A DNA stretch of 64,000 nt from Alistipes sp. (GCA_017937125.1 JAGBEH010000007.1:62001-126000), one strand, 5' to 3'. Positions 16,997 through 27,413 are shown, counted from the first letter of the stretch. A program made the numbers and translations. Notes: generated from the sequence alone by a model not told the origin.

Positions 16997-18949
16997 ATGG
17001 CTACCGTAAAAATTACCCCGTCGGAATCGGCATCGGCCGAATCGAACGGGATGGAGCGGAACGAGGTTCAGACGACAGGTGCCGAACCCGTGGAGAATCA
17101 GAATAACGAAAGTCCTTTGCAGGCGGCTGACGATGAGCAGGCTGCCGATGCCGTAACCGCCGACGCGGATGCGGAGGCACCCGCTGCGGACGGGGAGCCG
17201 TGCGACGGCGATGACGCCGAAGCGGAAGCAGAAGCGGCCGAGACTTTTATCGGCAAGAGCAAGGCCGAACTGGTCGGGTTGCTCCGCCGTGCCGTCGAAG
17301 AGAAGCCCGTACAGGGCCTGCGCCGCGAGGTCGAGGCGTTGAAGGTGGCGTTTTACAAGATACATCGCGCCGATGTCGAGGCTGCGCGCAAGGCATTTGC
17401 CGACCTCGGAGGCGAGATTTCCGAGTTCGTCCCGTCGTACGATGAGACTGAGGTCGAGTTCAAGGAGCTGCTCAAGGAGTATCGCCGCCGCCGTGACGAG
17501 TACCTTGCCGAACTGGAGCATATCAAGGAGGAGAATTATAAGGTCAAGTTGCAGATTATCGACGAACTGAAAGAACTTATCGATTCCGACGAGAAGCTCA
17601 ATCAGACTTTCGCCAAGTTCCGCGAGCTGCAACAGCGCTGGAAGGATACGGGAGCCGTGCCGCAGCAATATGTCAAGGATATTTGGGAGACATACAACCT
17701 GCACGTGGAGAATTTCTACGACTTCATCAAGATAAACAAGGAGCTGCGCGATCTGGACCTCAAGAAGAACTGTGAGCGCAAGGAGGCGTTGTGCGAGGCT
17801 GCCGAGGCGCTGGCCGACGAGAAATCGGTCGTCGAGGCGTCCCGCAAACTCCAGAAGCTGCACGACGAGTGGCGCGAGACGGGTCCCGTGGCCAACGAGT
17901 ACAAGGAGACGCTGTGGGAGCGTTTCAAGGCGGCTTCGTCGCGCGTGAACAAGCGCCATCAGGAGTATTTCGAGTCCGTCAAGAGCGAGCAGGTGCATAA
18001 TCTCGAACTCAAGACGGCCCTTTGCGAGCAGGTCGAGGCGCTTCTCGAGAAGGCGCGTTCGTCGCGCAAGGAGTGGGATAAGGCGAGCGAGAAGCTGCTG
18101 GAGTTGCAGGCGCAGTGGAAGACCGTAGGTTTCGCTCCACGCAAGGACAACAACAGGATATACGAGCGGTTCCGTGCCGCGTGCGACAAGTTCTTCGAAC
18201 TCAAACGCGAATTCTATTCGGAGGTGAAGGACGTTATGGAACGGAACCTGCAACTCAAGAATGAGATATGCGAAGCTGCCGAGGCACTGCGCGACAGCGA
18301 GGAGTGGAAGAAAACCACCGAGGAACTTATAGCCTTGCAGGCGCGCTGGAAAGAGATAGGCGCCGTGTCGCGCCGTCACTCGGAAGCGGTGTGGAAACGT
18401 TTCCGTTCGGCGTGCGACGCATTCTTCGAGCGCAAGGCCGAACATTTCGCGTCGGTAGACGGCGAATATGCCGAGAACCTCGCCCGTAAGACGGCCCTTA
18501 TCGCCGAGATGCTTGAGGCCGACATCGAGAAGGGCGGCTACGAGATGATAAAGGAGTTCCAGCGCCGTTGGAGCGAGATAGGTTTCGTCCCCGCCAAGGA
18601 GAAAAATGCCGTCCAGAAGCAATACAAGGAGGCTGTGGACCGGATGTTCGGGGTGCTGCGCAGCTCGGAGCGCGGCCGCTCGGCTGACCGTTTCCGCGAA
18701 AAGGTGTCGTCGATGGCGGCTGCGGGCGACAAGCGGCTGCGAAGCGAACGCGAGAAACTTTATAATAAGGTGCGCAAACTCGAACAGGACATAGCCCTTT
18801 TGGAGAATAATATCGGATTCTTCTCGAAGTCGAAGAATGCCGAGCGTATGATCGCCGATGTGGAGGAGAAGATCGAACGTGCCAAACGCGAGCTGGGCGA
18901 GACCATCGACAAGGTGAGGATGATCGACGACAGCGCCGAAAAACAGTAA
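16997..18949 (+). CDS. DUF349 repeat protein
   Basis: A 650-residue, highly charged, mostly helical protein. The first ~85 residues are acidic low complexity (Glu/Ala/Asp). Then follow several DUF349 units of about 70-75 residues, each with a W-K-(D/E/T)-x-G-x-(V/A) core ([38 protein letters not shown]), and a C-terminal coiled coil. Bacterial DUF349 proteins have no agreed function; long coiled-coil structure suggests a scaffold or nucleic-acid role, but that is speculation. It is 17 bases before pyrG and may be cotranscribed. Confidence 0.85.
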   Translation: MATVKITPSESASAESNGMERNEVQTTGAEPVENQNNESPLQAADDEQAADAVTADADAEAPAADGEPCDGDDAEAEAEAAETFIGKSKAELVGLLRRAVEEKPVQGLRREVEALKVAFYKIHRADVEAARKAFADLGGEISEFVPSYDETEVEFKELLKEYRRRRDEYLAELEHIKEENYKVKLQIIDELKELIDSDEKLNQTFAKFRELQQRWKDTGAVPQQYVKDIWETYNLHVENFYDFIKINKELRDLDLKKNCERKEALCEAAEALADEKSVVEASRKLQKLHDEWRETGPVANEYKETLWERFKAASSRVNKRHQEYFESVKSEQVHNLELKTALCEQVEALLEKARSSRKEWDKASEKLLELQAQWKTVGFAPRKDNNRIYERFRAACDKFFELKREFYSEVKDVMERNLQLKNEICEAAEALRDSEEWKKTTEELIALQARWKEIGAVSRRHSEAVWKRFRSACDAFFERKAEHFASVDGEYAENLARKTALIAEMLEADIEKGGYEMIKEFQRRWSEIGFVPAKEKNAVQKQYKEAVDRMFGVLRSSERGRSADRFREKVSSMAAAGDKRLRSEREKLYNKVRKLEQDIALLENNIGFFSKSKNAERMIADVEEKIERAKRELGETIDKVRMIDDSAEKQ

Positions 18950-18966
18950 ATATTTTTATTCGACAT

Positions 18967-20583
18967 ATGAAACTGACAAAACCGAAGTATATTTTCGTGA
19001 CGGGCGGTGTGGCGTCCTCGCTGGGCAAGGGCATCATTTCCGCATCTGTCGCACGCCTGCTTCAGGCACGCGGATATTCCGTCACGATACAGAAGCTCGA
19101 CCCCTATATCAATGTGGACCCGGGAACGCTCAACCCCTACGAGCACGGCGAATGCTACGTGACGGAAGACGGTACGGAGACCGACCTCGATCTGGGTCAC
19201 TACGAACGTTTTACGTCTATAACCACGTCGAAGGCCAACAACGTGACGACGGGCAAGATTTACAAGAGCGTGATAGACAAGGAGCGCAAGGGCGAGTTTC
19301 TGGGCAAGACCGTGCAGGTCGTACCCCATATTACCGACGAAATCAAACGCCGTATCCAGACCGTCAGCCTCTCGAACAAATACGATGTCATAATAACCGA
19401 GATCGGAGGTACGGTGGGCGACATAGAGTCGCTGCCTTTCATCGAGTCCGTGCGTCAGTTGCGCAACTCTCTCGGATTCCAGAATTCGGCTTTGATACAT
19501 TTGGCGTGGGTGCCGTATATGGCCGCGTCGGGCGAGCTCAAGACCAAGCCGACGCAGCATTCGGTGAAAGCCCTGCTCGAAAACGGATTGCAGCCCGACA
19601 TCCTCGTGCTGCGCGCCGAGCATCCGCTCGAGACGGCTCTCAAACGCAAGGTCGCGCTCTTCTGCAACGTGATGCCCGAAGCCGTCGTGGAGTCGATAGA
19701 TATGCCGACTATTTACGAAGTGCCGTTGCGTATGTACGAGCAGCATCTCGACACCGTCGTTTTGCAGCGTCTGGGATTGCCGATAGACGGTGCGGAACCC
19801 GATCTGACGGCGTGGAGCAGTTTCGTGGACAAGGTGAAACACCCGAAATACAAGATCGACATCGCCCTCGTTGGCAAGTATACCGAGTTGCCCGACGCCT
19901 ATAAGTCCATAAGCGAGTCGTTCGTACATGCGGGTGCCGTGAACAACTGCAAGGTCAAGATCAGGTATGTGAATTCCGAGAAACTCAATGCGTCGAATGT
20001 AGGGGAGCAGCTCGGCAATATGGCCGGCATCCTCGTCGCACCGGGGTTCGGCAATCGCGGCATCGAGGGCAAGATCGAGGCCGTGCGCTTCGCCCGCGAG
20101 AACAAAATCCCGTTCTTGGGAATCTGTCTGGGTATGCAGTGCGCAGTGATAGAGTTCGCACGCAATGTGCTGGGTCTCAAGGATGCCAATTCGAGCGAGA
20201 TGGAGGTTACGCCGAATCCCGTCATCGACCTTATGGAGGAGCAGAAGGGCGTTATGGCCAAGGGCGGCACTATGCGTCTGGGCGGTTATCCGTGCGTATT
20301 GAAGGAGGGTTCGAAGGTCGCCGAAGCATACGGTACGACGCATATATCGGAGCGCCACCGCCACCGTTATGAGTTCAACAACGACTATCTCGACCGTTTC
20401 GAGGCTGCGGGAATGCAGGCTGTTGGCGTCAATCCCGATACGGGGCTTGTCGAGGTCGTGGAGATCGCGGACCATCCGTGGTTCGTCGGCACGCAGTTCC
20501 ACCCCGAGTATAAAAGTACGGTAGCTAATCCTCATCCGCTTTTCGTGGCTTTCGTGGCCAATGCGATGAAACATAACAAGTAA
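18967..20583 (+). CDS. pyrG: CTP synthase
   Basis: Aminates UTP to CTP with glutamine and ATP. The 538-residue protein has the N-terminal synthase domain with [16 protein letters not shown] and the conserved [12 protein letters not shown] block. The C-terminal glutamine amidotransferase domain has its catalytic Cys387 in LGICLGMQ and the His-Glu pair in QFHPEY. Length is normal. It sits between the DUF349 gene and yidC with gaps of 17 and 9 bases. Confidence 0.98.
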   Translation: MKLTKPKYIFVTGGVASSLGKGIISASVARLLQARGYSVTIQKLDPYINVDPGTLNPYEHGECYVTEDGTETDLDLGHYERFTSITTSKANNVTTGKIYKSVIDKERKGEFLGKTVQVVPHITDEIKRRIQTVSLSNKYDVIITEIGGTVGDIESLPFIESVRQLRNSLGFQNSALIHLAWVPYMAASGELKTKPTQHSVKALLENGLQPDILVLRAEHPLETALKRKVALFCNVMPEAVVESIDMPTIYEVPLRMYEQHLDTVVLQRLGLPIDGAEPDLTAWSSFVDKVKHPKYKIDIALVGKYTELPDAYKSISESFVHAGAVNNCKVKIRYVNSEKLNASNVGEQLGNMAGILVAPGFGNRGIEGKIEAVRFARENKIPFLGICLGMQCAVIEFARNVLGLKDANSSEMEVTPNPVIDLMEEQKGVMAKGGTMRLGGYPCVLKEGSKVAEAYGTTHISERHRHRYEFNNDYLDRFEAAGMQAVGVNPDTGLVEVVEIADHPWFVGTQFHPEYKSTVANPHPLFVAFVANAMKHNK

Positions 20584-20592
20584 TTCTGAAAG

Positions 20593-22530
20593 ATGGACAA
20601 GAAATCGATTGCAGGTATAGTTCTTACAGCCTTAATTTTCATAGGATTCACGATTTATTCGACAAAACAGCAGCAGAAATATCAACGGGAACTGGCCGAG
20701 TACAACGCCTACGTCGCGCAAAAGGCCGCAGAGGAGGCCGAGACCGTCGCCGTCGGTGCGGACGACAATGCCGTGGCCGAAGATGCGGGAACGGCGCCTG
20801 CCGACAAGGCTGCCGCCGAGCGCGTGGCGCGTTTCGGCGAGACGCTGGCTGCCGCACGCGATGTAGAGCCGCAGACGCTGACTGTGGAAAACGACTATCT
20901 GAAACTCACATTTTCGACGCTCGGCGGCTGTATCGTCGATGCCGAACTCAAGGAATATACGAAATTCGCCCCTAAGGGCGAGCGCCACGAACCCGTACAT
21001 CTGTTCGATCCCGAGACCGTGCGATTCGATATGTCGTTCTATGTGAAAAACGGAACGCGCAAAGTGCAGGTCAATACCTCGGAGTACGATTTCGAATTGT
21101 TGCCGGTCGAGGATGCGGATTCGCTGCAAAAGGTTACTATGCGTCTGGCCGTGGCCGAAGACGCGTGGTTCGTATACGAATATACCGTCTACGACTCCGC
21201 CGACCCCGCCCGCGACTATATGGTGGATTTCGACGTGCGGCTGGAGAATATGGCTCCGTATATGGTCAAACAGAGCAGTATAGGCATCGCGTGGAGCAAC
21301 CGTTCGTATCAGAACGAGCGCGGTTTCAAGAACGAGAACACCTATACTACCGTTGCCTATCGCCTCCCCGACGAAAGCTCTATTTCGGAACTCGGGATGA
21401 GCGACGGCGAGAAGAAGGAGAGCGTAAGCTCGTCCGTCAATTGGGTGGCTTTCAAGCAGCAGTTCTTCTCGTCGGTGTTCATCGCACCCGAGAATTTCAG
21501 TTATGCCGATATGAGGTACTCGACCGCCGAGCCCGATTCGGGATATATCAAGGATTTCGCCGCTGCGATGTCGGTGCCCTATACGCCGCAGACCGAAGCG
21601 TACGATTTCGCATTCTATCTCGGCCCCAACAAATACGCCATTCTCAAGCAGATAAAGGATGCCGACGGCGACCGCATCGCTCTCGAACGCCTTATACCGC
21701 TCGGCTGGGGCATATTCGGCTGGGTGAACCGCTGGATTACGATTCCCGTATTCGATTTCCTGCGACAGTACATTTCGTCGTTCGGCATAATCATTCTGAT
21801 ACTGGCCGTTCTCGTCAAGGTCGTTATCTCGCCGCTGACATACAAGAGCTATCTCTCGACGGCTAAGATGCGCGTCATCAAGCCCGAAATGGATGCGCTG
21901 AATGCGAAATATCCCAATCAGGAGGATGCGATGAAGAAACAGCAGGCTATGATGGACCTCTATAAAAAGGCGGGTATCAATCCTTTGGGAGGATGTATCC
22001 CGATGCTTATACAGATGCCTATAATCATCGCGATGTTCCGCTTCTTCCCTGCTTCCATCGAGTTGCGCGAGCAGCCGTTCCTGTGGGCGGACGATCTGTC
22101 GTCGTACGACAGCGTGCTGAATCTGCCGTTCTCGATACCTTTCTACGGCGACCACGTCAGTCTGTTTGCATTGTTGATGGTGCTCGTATTCTTCGCCTTC
22201 TCGTGGATCAACTACCAGCAGTCGGCGTCGGGGCAGCCGCAGATGGCGGGTATGAAGTTTATGATGGTCTATATGATGCCCGTGATGATGCTCTTCTGGT
22301 TCAACGACTATTCGAGCGGCCTGAGCTACTACTACTTCCTTACGACCGTGCTCTCGATGATACAGACCTACGCCATAAGGTATATGGTGGACGACAACAA
22401 GATACACGCAATGATTCAGGCTAATGCCGCTAAAAAGTCTAAGGGCAGGAAGTCTAAGTTCCAGCAGCGTTACGAGGAGCTTATGCGCCAGCAGGAGCAG
22501 CAGATGCGTCAGCAAAACAAGAAACGATAA
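20593..22530 (+). CDS. yidC: Membrane protein insertase YidC
   Basis: Inserts and folds inner-membrane proteins, with or without SecYEG. The 645-residue protein has an N-terminal helix (about 5-21), an Ala/Glu-rich linker, a large periplasmic beta domain (about 90-350), and a five-helix core with GGCIPMLIQMPI near residue 470 and the later MPVMMLFWFNDYSSGLSYYY. The C terminus is basic (KKSKGRKSKFQQRY and a Gln-rich end), as usual for ribosome binding. Starts 9 bases after pyrG. Confidence 0.97.
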   Translation: MDKKSIAGIVLTALIFIGFTIYSTKQQQKYQRELAEYNAYVAQKAAEEAETVAVGADDNAVAEDAGTAPADKAAAERVARFGETLAAARDVEPQTLTVENDYLKLTFSTLGGCIVDAELKEYTKFAPKGERHEPVHLFDPETVRFDMSFYVKNGTRKVQVNTSEYDFELLPVEDADSLQKVTMRLAVAEDAWFVYEYTVYDSADPARDYMVDFDVRLENMAPYMVKQSSIGIAWSNRSYQNERGFKNENTYTTVAYRLPDESSISELGMSDGEKKESVSSSVNWVAFKQQFFSSVFIAPENFSYADMRYSTAEPDSGYIKDFAAAMSVPYTPQTEAYDFAFYLGPNKYAILKQIKDADGDRIALERLIPLGWGIFGWVNRWITIPVFDFLRQYISSFGIIILILAVLVKVVISPLTYKSYLSTAKMRVIKPEMDALNAKYPNQEDAMKKQQAMMDLYKKAGINPLGGCIPMLIQMPIIIAMFRFFPASIELREQPFLWADDLSSYDSVLNLPFSIPFYGDHVSLFALLMVLVFFAFSWINYQQSASGQPQMAGMKFMMVYMMPVMMLFWFNDYSSGLSYYYFLTTVLSMIQTYAIRYMVDDNKIHAMIQANAAKKSKGRKSKFQQRYEELMRQQEQQMRQQNKKR

Positions 22531-22534
22531 ATCG

Positions 22535-23119
22535 ATGCCTTCGTTTGCAGATTCCATATCCAACGAGGATGTAGCGTTGCTGCCTGCCGCACGTTTCGGC
22601 GGCCGTATCTTTACGGTGGACGACGACCGTGCGCTCGAAGAGGCGTGCGAGTATCTGTCCGAGCAGTCGGTGCTGGGTTTCGATACCGAGACGCGTCCGT
22701 CGTTCAAGGCGGGGGCGATGAACAAGGTCGCTCTTTTGCAGCTGTCTACCTACGACAGATGTTATCTCATCCGATTGTGTCGTGTCAAACCCGTGCAGCG
22801 GCTGTTGAGTATTCTGGAGCGCAGCGACATAGCGAAAATAGGCGCCGACGTGGCGGGCGACATCCGTTCGTTGAACCGCGTGCGTCGTTTCACGCCCCGC
22901 GGGTTCATCGATTTGCAGACGGAGGTCGCGAAGTTCGGCATTACGGACAAGAGCCTGCGCAAGATGTCGGGCATAGTGCTCGGACAGCGGGTATCCAAGG
23001 CGCAGCGTCTGAGTAACTGGGAGGCGCAGACGCTTACCGAGCAGCAGCAGATGTATGCGGCGACGGATGCGTGGATATGCCTTAAGATTTACGATGCCCT
23101 GTCGGCATCGGTGCATTAG
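22535..23119 (+). CDS. 3'-5' exonuclease, RNase D-like DEDDy domain
   Basis: A 194-residue stand-alone 3'-5' exonuclease domain. The DEDDy residues are visible: FDTETRPSF (Asp and Glu), GADVAGDIRSL (Asp), and YAATDAW (Tyr and Asp). There is no HRDC domain, so it is not full RNase D; it fits the short 3'-5' exonuclease domain-containing proteins common in Bacteroidota. The ATG at 22535 lies 4 bases after the yidC stop; the upstream part of the open frame overlaps yidC and is not coding. It is followed by a strong two-way terminator. Confidence 0.88.
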   Translation: MPSFADSISNEDVALLPAARFGGRIFTVDDDRALEEACEYLSEQSVLGFDTETRPSFKAGAMNKVALLQLSTYDRCYLIRLCRVKPVQRLLSILERSDIAKIGADVAGDIRSLNRVRRFTPRGFIDLQTEVAKFGITDKSLRKMSGIVLGQRVSKAQRLSNWEAQTLTEQQQMYAATDAWICLKIYDALSASVH

Positions 23120-23130
23120 ACTTTTCGAAT

Positions 23131-23170
23131 GATAACAGCGGGCGGCTGCATATGCAGCCGCCCGTTGTCA
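23131..23170. terminator. Bidirectional hairpin terminator
   Basis: A near-perfect 40-base inverted repeat (core GGGCGGCTGCA/TGCAGCCGCCC) lies between the exonuclease gene and the convergent thioredoxin-like lipoprotein gene. T-tracts are weak on both sides, but stem strength and location support termination for both. Confidence 0.65.
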
Positions 23171-23178
23171 TATACGGC

Positions 23179-24108
23179 TTATTCGCGATGGTCGATTACG
23201 TATTCGATGTATCCGACGTCGGTCGAGTCCTTGATGAGCACCCGTTTCTCGGCATCGAGCAGGTAGAGCGCAGGTATCGCTTTCAGGTCGTAGAGGTTGC
23301 CGTTGCGTATGGTCGTCCCCTTGTCGTAGGCATTCAGCCATTTCGACGGAATATTTTCGCGATAGGCCGTCCATTCGGCCAAATCTTCGTCGGGATATAA
23401 CGCCAGTATTTTCAGCCGCCCGTTTTCGACCATTTCGTTCAACATCGGCGATGCGCACAGGGCCTCCGTAATCTCTTTGCACATATGGCACCCGGGGTTG
23501 TTGAAGAATATCAGGGTGTATTCCGCTTTCAGCCCGTATAGCGAACCGCGGCGTCCGTCGGTGTCGGTAAATCGGAAATCGTTGGCTTTGCGGCCTATGC
23601 GGTTTTGGCGTGCGAGCAGCAGGTTGTATTCGGGAGCCAGCTTCTCGTATTTGTCGAGCAGGGGGCTGGCAACCTGCGCTTCGAGAACGGGTATGTACAG
23701 CTCGTCGTTGCGCAGCGGCGAGTTGGGGTCGTAGAGCACCTTTTCGGCCAACATAGAGAAGTAATCGAACGCATATTTCGTCGCGGAGGCCTTATCCATA
23801 AGGCGGGTTATCGCTTCGGCGTCATCGGGCGTAAGAAAGGCACCTACGTAGCCCGCATATGCCTCGACCATCGCCATCGTGTCGGTTTCAGCGAAAAACG
23901 CAGTGTCGGTGAAGTCGAGATTGTCCCAATAGTGCTCGCGCATATATTCGATGCGTGCCTCGTTGTCGGCAAGCGCCGCTGGAGGTAGTGCGGGGACGAA
24001 TACGCGTGGAACTTTCACCTCCGTGCGTACTGCGGCGCTGCGCCGTCCGGTACAGGCCGAAAGCAGCAGTACCGTCATAAGGAGTATGGAAAACGTGTGC
24101 TTTTTCAT
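23179..24108 (-). CDS. Thioredoxin-like lipoprotein with N-terminal DUF5106-type domain
   Basis: A 309-residue lipoprotein. The signal peptide ends in lipobox LLSAC near residue 20. The N-terminal half resembles the DUF5106 region found before thioredoxin domains in Bacteroidota (TDTAFF, EALMDKA-like segments), and the C-terminal half is thioredoxin-fold with LIFFNNPGCHMCKE, giving a C-H-M-C redox pair at Cys207 and Cys210, and a later cis-Pro type IPALYLLD. It probably acts as a thiol reductase at the outer or inner membrane. The ATG at 24108 is preferred over 24129 because the -7 box lies between them. Confidence 0.8.
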   Translation of the reverse strand: MKKHTFSILLMTVLLLSACTGRRSAAVRTEVKVPRVFVPALPPAALADNEARIEYMREHYWDNLDFTDTAFFAETDTMAMVEAYAGYVGAFLTPDDAEAITRLMDKASATKYAFDYFSMLAEKVLYDPNSPLRNDELYIPVLEAQVASPLLDKYEKLAPEYNLLLARQNRIGRKANDFRFTDTDGRRGSLYGLKAEYTLIFFNNPGCHMCKEITEALCASPMLNEMVENGRLKILALYPDEDLAEWTAYRENIPSKWLNAYDKGTTIRNGNLYDLKAIPALYLLDAEKRVLIKDSTDVGYIEYVIDHRE

Positions 24109-24116
24109 AATTGTCA

Positions 24117-24124
24117 CAAATATA
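24117..24124 (-). promoter_or_regulatory. -7 box just before the thioredoxin-like gene
   Basis: TATATTTG on the minus strand fits TAnnTTTG and ends 8 bases before the start codon, so the transcript would be nearly leaderless. Confidence 0.5.
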
Positions 24125-24162
24125 TGCAATATTTCCTTATCTCGTACTGCCGGTGCGGCGAA

Positions 24163-24204
24163 CGGAAAATAAAAAACGGAATGTCCCGAGGGGGCATCCC
24201 GTTT
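24163..24204 (-). terminator. Intrinsic terminator after the FadL-type porin gene
   Basis: The stem pairs AAACGG with CCGTTT and continues with one mismatch through GGGGCAT/ATGTCCC (24174-24204). On the minus strand it is followed by a T-rich tract (TTTTTTATTTT). Confidence 0.8.
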
Positions 24205-24234
24205 CCGATTTGCGGTTGAAAATTATAAAAGGTA

Positions 24235-25626
24235 TTATTTGAAGTTCCAGTCTATGCCGACGCCGAACACGTGGTTGGTGCGCCTGTATTCGTCGGACCC
24301 GCCCAGGTTGAGCATATTGCCGTTGTAAATCTCCTGCGTTACCGTGCGTTTGTCGTAGAACGTGACGAAATAGGCGAGATTTACCTTGAGGTTCTTGAGT
24401 ATACGGTATGCGCCGCCTATGCCCCACGATGTGGCGCTCAGGTTGAAATTCATATCCGAATAGAACGCATCCGACAGGTTGTATTGGGTGCGCTGTACGC
24501 CCGTGCTGACGAGCAGACGCTTCGTTATGTCGAATTCGAAGCCTGCGATATATTCGTTGGTGCCGCCGTCTATCAGATCGTGCTTGTCGTGGGCCACCTG
24601 CGCTTTCTTGTCGAAGAAATGGTGGTATTCGAGCGTTACGCGGAACCTGTCCCAGAATTCCTTGCCTGCGGCGACCGTCAGCAGGCTCGGAATGTCGTTC
24701 CTCTGCTTGTCGCCGTCGGGGTAAAGCCCCGTGTCGTCGATCTTCGTCTTGTTCGTAACCGTAATCTTCGTGCGGAACTCGTATTTTATGCCGAGACTCC
24801 ATCCCTTGTAATCGAAGAAGGCTCCCACGATAGGCTGAAATCCCCAACCGCTCTGTTTGCTGTCCAGATGCTTGTCCTTGACACTTGCAGCGAGGGCTGC
24901 CATAGTCTGGTCGCCGGTCGCGGCGGCCGCCTGCGAGAAAAAGTCGTAGGCGGGAACCATCGCTCCCGTAGGGTTGAGCAGCGGATGTGTCGGGTTTATC
25001 ATAATGTTGCCGACATATCCTTCGTATCCGTTGATTGTGTAGTTGAAGCGTAATTGCGCCGCTATCGACATCCACTTCGTCACCTTGAATGCGACTCCTA
25101 TTTGCGGGGTATAGGTCATCGACGACCCCTTCATATGGCTGTCCAGAGAGTATGCGGTCGTGGGCAGCCCTTGTGCCGACAGCATTGCGGGCAGAACGGC
25201 TACCTGCGACTCGAACGAGCCGAGCCCGTTGTCGTACGAGGCTTTGCCGCCGCCTCCGCCGACTGCGAACGCCGCCATAACGGCCCAGCGGTTGCGCTTC
25301 CAGACGAAGTCGAAACTTGGAATGGCGGCACTTGCCGTACCTTTATATGTTTTTGTCGTCTTGCCTCCGTTTGCGGCGAAAGGTGCGAACGTGGATTTCG
25401 ATGTGCGTGTCTGGAACGCTCCCTGAACGTTGAACGAGAAGTGGAACCCGTCTTCGAGGAAACTTACGCCTGCGGGATTCGAATATACGGCGTCGATCTC
25501 CGTGGAATTTCCGCGGGCGGGGTTGCGCAGGAAGGCTACGTTCTGGTTGGTATTCGTTGTGATGCCGCCTGCGAAGGCGACGGCAGTGCTCCCCAAAAGG
25601 AGGGCCGAAACGGCGAATTTCTTCAT
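24235..25626 (-). CDS. OmpP1/FadL/TodX-family outer membrane protein
   Basis: A 463-residue outer-membrane beta-barrel with a 19-20 residue signal peptide (ending VAFAGG). The mature start contains NQNVAFLRNPARGNSTEIDAVYSNPAG-like sequence, the family hallmark in Bacteroidota, with the NPAG motif of FadL. The rest shows alternating hydrophobic strands ending in an aromatic C-terminal residue pattern (WNFK). FadL-family proteins carry hydrophobic compounds across the outer membrane; the substrate here is unknown. The ATG at 25626 was chosen because it begins a normal signal peptide; in-frame codons upstream do not. Confidence 0.88.
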   Translation of the reverse strand: MKKFAVSALLLGSTAVAFAGGITTNTNQNVAFLRNPARGNSTEIDAVYSNPAGVSFLEDGFHFSFNVQGAFQTRTSKSTFAPFAANGGKTTKTYKGTASAAIPSFDFVWKRNRWAVMAAFAVGGGGGKASYDNGLGSFESQVAVLPAMLSAQGLPTTAYSLDSHMKGSSMTYTPQIGVAFKVTKWMSIAAQLRFNYTINGYEGYVGNIMINPTHPLLNPTGAMVPAYDFFSQAAAATGDQTMAALAASVKDKHLDSKQSGWGFQPIVGAFFDYKGWSLGIKYEFRTKITVTNKTKIDDTGLYPDGDKQRNDIPSLLTVAAGKEFWDRFRVTLEYHHFFDKKAQVAHDKHDLIDGGTNEYIAGFEFDITKRLLVSTGVQRTQYNLSDAFYSDMNFNLSATSWGIGGAYRILKNLKVNLAYFVTFYDKRTVTQEIYNGNMLNLGGSDEYRRTNHVFGVGIDWNFK

Positions 25627-25915
25627 ATGCATGTGTGTTTCGTTAGTAATCTGCCGAGGTTTTTCCTGCCTCGGACGCTGCAAATATCCGAGTTAAAATC
25701 GAATCGTGAAAATCAAAGGGATGAATGGCGGAATATAGCCGCGAACGATCGGTTTTTGTGGTGAATGATGCGATATCGTGGCGAAATTCAGAACTGAAAA
25801 CAGGAAAAAACGGACATTTTGCGGCTTTGCCGCGCTTCGCAACCGTTATAGGATGCGCTTATCGTTTTATCAAAAAATATTATCGGTTAAGCCGAGGCAA
25901 GTTTCGATAAATGGT
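25627..25915. other. Intergenic gap between porin and rubrerythrin genes
   Basis: No gene is seen here. The gap holds the divergent 5' regions of the FadL-type gene and rbr, and a short GC hairpin (GCGGCTTTGCCGC). A GATATTTG near the porin gene is one base off the -7 consensus and is not claimed as a promoter. Confidence 0.5.
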
Positions 25916-25923
25916 TATATTTG
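25916..25923 (+). promoter_or_regulatory. -7 box for rubrerythrin
   Basis: TATATTTG fits TAnnTTTG and lies 36 bases before the ATG, with an AGGAGA ribosome site in between. Confidence 0.55.
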
Positions 25924-25959
25924 CATTCGGAAACATCTAATTAAACAGGAGATAATATT

Positions 25960-26514
25960 ATGGCAAAAAAATGGCGTTGTACCGTTTGTGGTTATATCCA
26001 CGAAGGTCCCGAGGCACCCGCACAGTGCCCCGTATGTAAGGCTTCGGCCGACAAGTTCGTAGAAGTTGTGGAGAACGGCGAGAAACTCGATTTCGTGACC
26101 GAGCACAAACTCGGCGACGGCAAAGGCTCGAACCCCGAGTTGTGGCAGGGTTTGCAGGACCATTTTATGGGTGAGTGCACAGAGGTCGGTATGTACCTTG
26201 CGATGAGCCGTCAGGCCGATCGCGAAGGCTATCCCGAGATTGCCGAGGCTTTCAAGCGTTATGCTTGGGAGGAGGCCGAGCACGCATCGAAGTTCGCGGA
26301 GCTTATCGGCGAGGTGGTTTGGGATACGAAGACCAACCTTTACAAGCGTATGAATGCCGAGCACGGCGCTTGCGAGGGCAAGATGCATCTCGCGCGTATC
26401 GCCAAGGAGCAGAACTTGGATGCAGTCCACGATACTGTTCACGAGATGGCGAAGGACGAAGCCCGTCACGGCAAAGGCTTCGAGGGTTTGTACCACCGTT
26501 ATTTCGGCAAATAG
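25960..26514 (+). CDS. rbr: Reverse rubrerythrin (NADH peroxidase type)
   Basis: Non-haem di-iron peroxidase that removes H2O2 in anaerobes. Domain order is reversed relative to classical rubrerythrin: the rubredoxin domain is N-terminal (Cys7, Cys10, Cys23, Cys26) and the ferritin-like four-helix domain follows (about 50-184), with EEAEHASKF and DEARHGKGF as the iron-binding motifs. At 184 residues it is normal for reverse rubrerythrin. It has its own promoter and terminator, so it is monocistronic. Confidence 0.93.
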   Translation: MAKKWRCTVCGYIHEGPEAPAQCPVCKASADKFVEVVENGEKLDFVTEHKLGDGKGSNPELWQGLQDHFMGECTEVGMYLAMSRQADREGYPEIAEAFKRYAWEEAEHASKFAELIGEVVWDTKTNLYKRMNAEHGACEGKMHLARIAKEQNLDAVHDTVHEMAKDEARHGKGFEGLYHRYFGK

Positions 26515-26539
26515 TCCCCTCGGAGAGTATTATACCGTT

Positions 26540-26569
26540 AAGCGGACGCCTTTACGGCGTCCGCTTTTT
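26540..26569 (+). terminator. Intrinsic terminator after rubrerythrin
   Basis: Stem AGCGGACGCC/GGCGTCCGCT with a five-base loop, followed by TTTT. Confidence 0.85.
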
Positions 26570-26582
26570 GTATGCGATATTG

Positions 26583-26613
26583 TTTGGCCGTATCGCGTTT
26601 TTGCATATATTTG
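26583..26613 (+). promoter_or_regulatory. Full-consensus Bacteroidota promoter
   Basis: TTTG at 26583-26586, spacer of exactly 19, then TATATTTG at 26606-26613. This is a textbook match to the Bacteroidota housekeeping sigma consensus and drives the lipoprotein gene at 26656. Confidence 0.8.
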
Positions 26614-26655
26614 CAATATCAACGGAGTTTATAAACGATTCGTGTTCGAAAAATT

Positions 26656-27375
26656 ATGAAAAAAATTCTTTTTGCGGCATCTCTTTTCGTCATTGCAGTT
26701 GCGTCGGTCTCCTGCTCCAAAGACGATAAAACGTCGGATCCTGCCGATGCGATTACATTGAATATGAGCAACGAGAGCAACGGGCAAACGATGCTCGAAG
26801 GTGCGATATATATCGATGACAGCAATAATTTCGTCGCAGCGGACGGCTGTGTTATGATGTCCCTCGGCAAGGTAGACGGCTTGGGCGGTATAGCGTTCTC
26901 GTCTATAGGCCACACGTCATCGCAGATCGCCGTGCAGAGCGGATACGGATATGCGGCGTTCATCTCGCGTTCGCTTATGCGGTTCCCGTCGGGCAAATAT
27001 GCTCTCCCTGCGGGCAGTACGGATGCCGACTATCTTAAGATATATGTCGTATCGCAGTTGAAAAAGAAGAACGAGGTCGTCGGTGCCGCCGTGAAATATG
27101 CGGCCGTGACACCTAAACGCTACGGCCTGCCCGAGTTCGGCAGCGCGGTTGTAAAGGTAAGCAATTACACGAACAACAGCGCTTCGCTGACCCTTTCGAC
27201 CTCCGATTTCGAATACGATTTCGGTGATGCCGCCAGCCAGTTCAATGTCAGGAAAGAGGGCAGCAAACTGATATTCAGTCCTGCCGAGTATGCTTATAAT
27301 ACAAAGGGCTCTTACCCGTTGTTCATACGTATCCGCGAAAGCTATACTAAAGTTTACGTCGCAGTCGTCGAATAA
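26656..27375 (+). CDS. Lipoprotein of unknown function, possibly DUF5036 family
   Basis: A 239-residue lipoprotein: signal peptide with lipobox VSVSC (Cys about 21), then SKDDKTSDP. The mature part has short beta-rich stretches, ITLNMSNESNGQT, an SNNF segment, and a C-terminal domain resembling an immunoglobulin-like fold. The opening block after the lipobox resembles Bacteroidota DUF5036 proteins from memory; this was not checked. No enzymatic motif is seen. It is monocistronic, with a strong promoter and a following hairpin, and probably exported to the outer membrane. Confidence 0.7.
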   Translation: MKKILFAASLFVIAVASVSCSKDDKTSDPADAITLNMSNESNGQTMLEGAIYIDDSNNFVAADGCVMMSLGKVDGLGGIAFSSIGHTSSQIAVQSGYGYAAFISRSLMRFPSGKYALPAGSTDADYLKIYVVSQLKKKNEVVGAAVKYAAVTPKRYGLPEFGSAVVKVSNYTNNSASLTLSTSDFEYDFGDAASQFNVRKEGSKLIFSPAEYAYNTKGSYPLFIRIRESYTKVYVAVVE

Positions 27376-27413
27376 TGCGTGCGGACGTCTCGCGCGACAC
27401 AAGCGCGTAATCG

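Noticed and set aside
20632..22725. Minus-strand open frame of 697 codons across yidC
   Set aside because: Antisense shadow of yidC with no recognisable domain.
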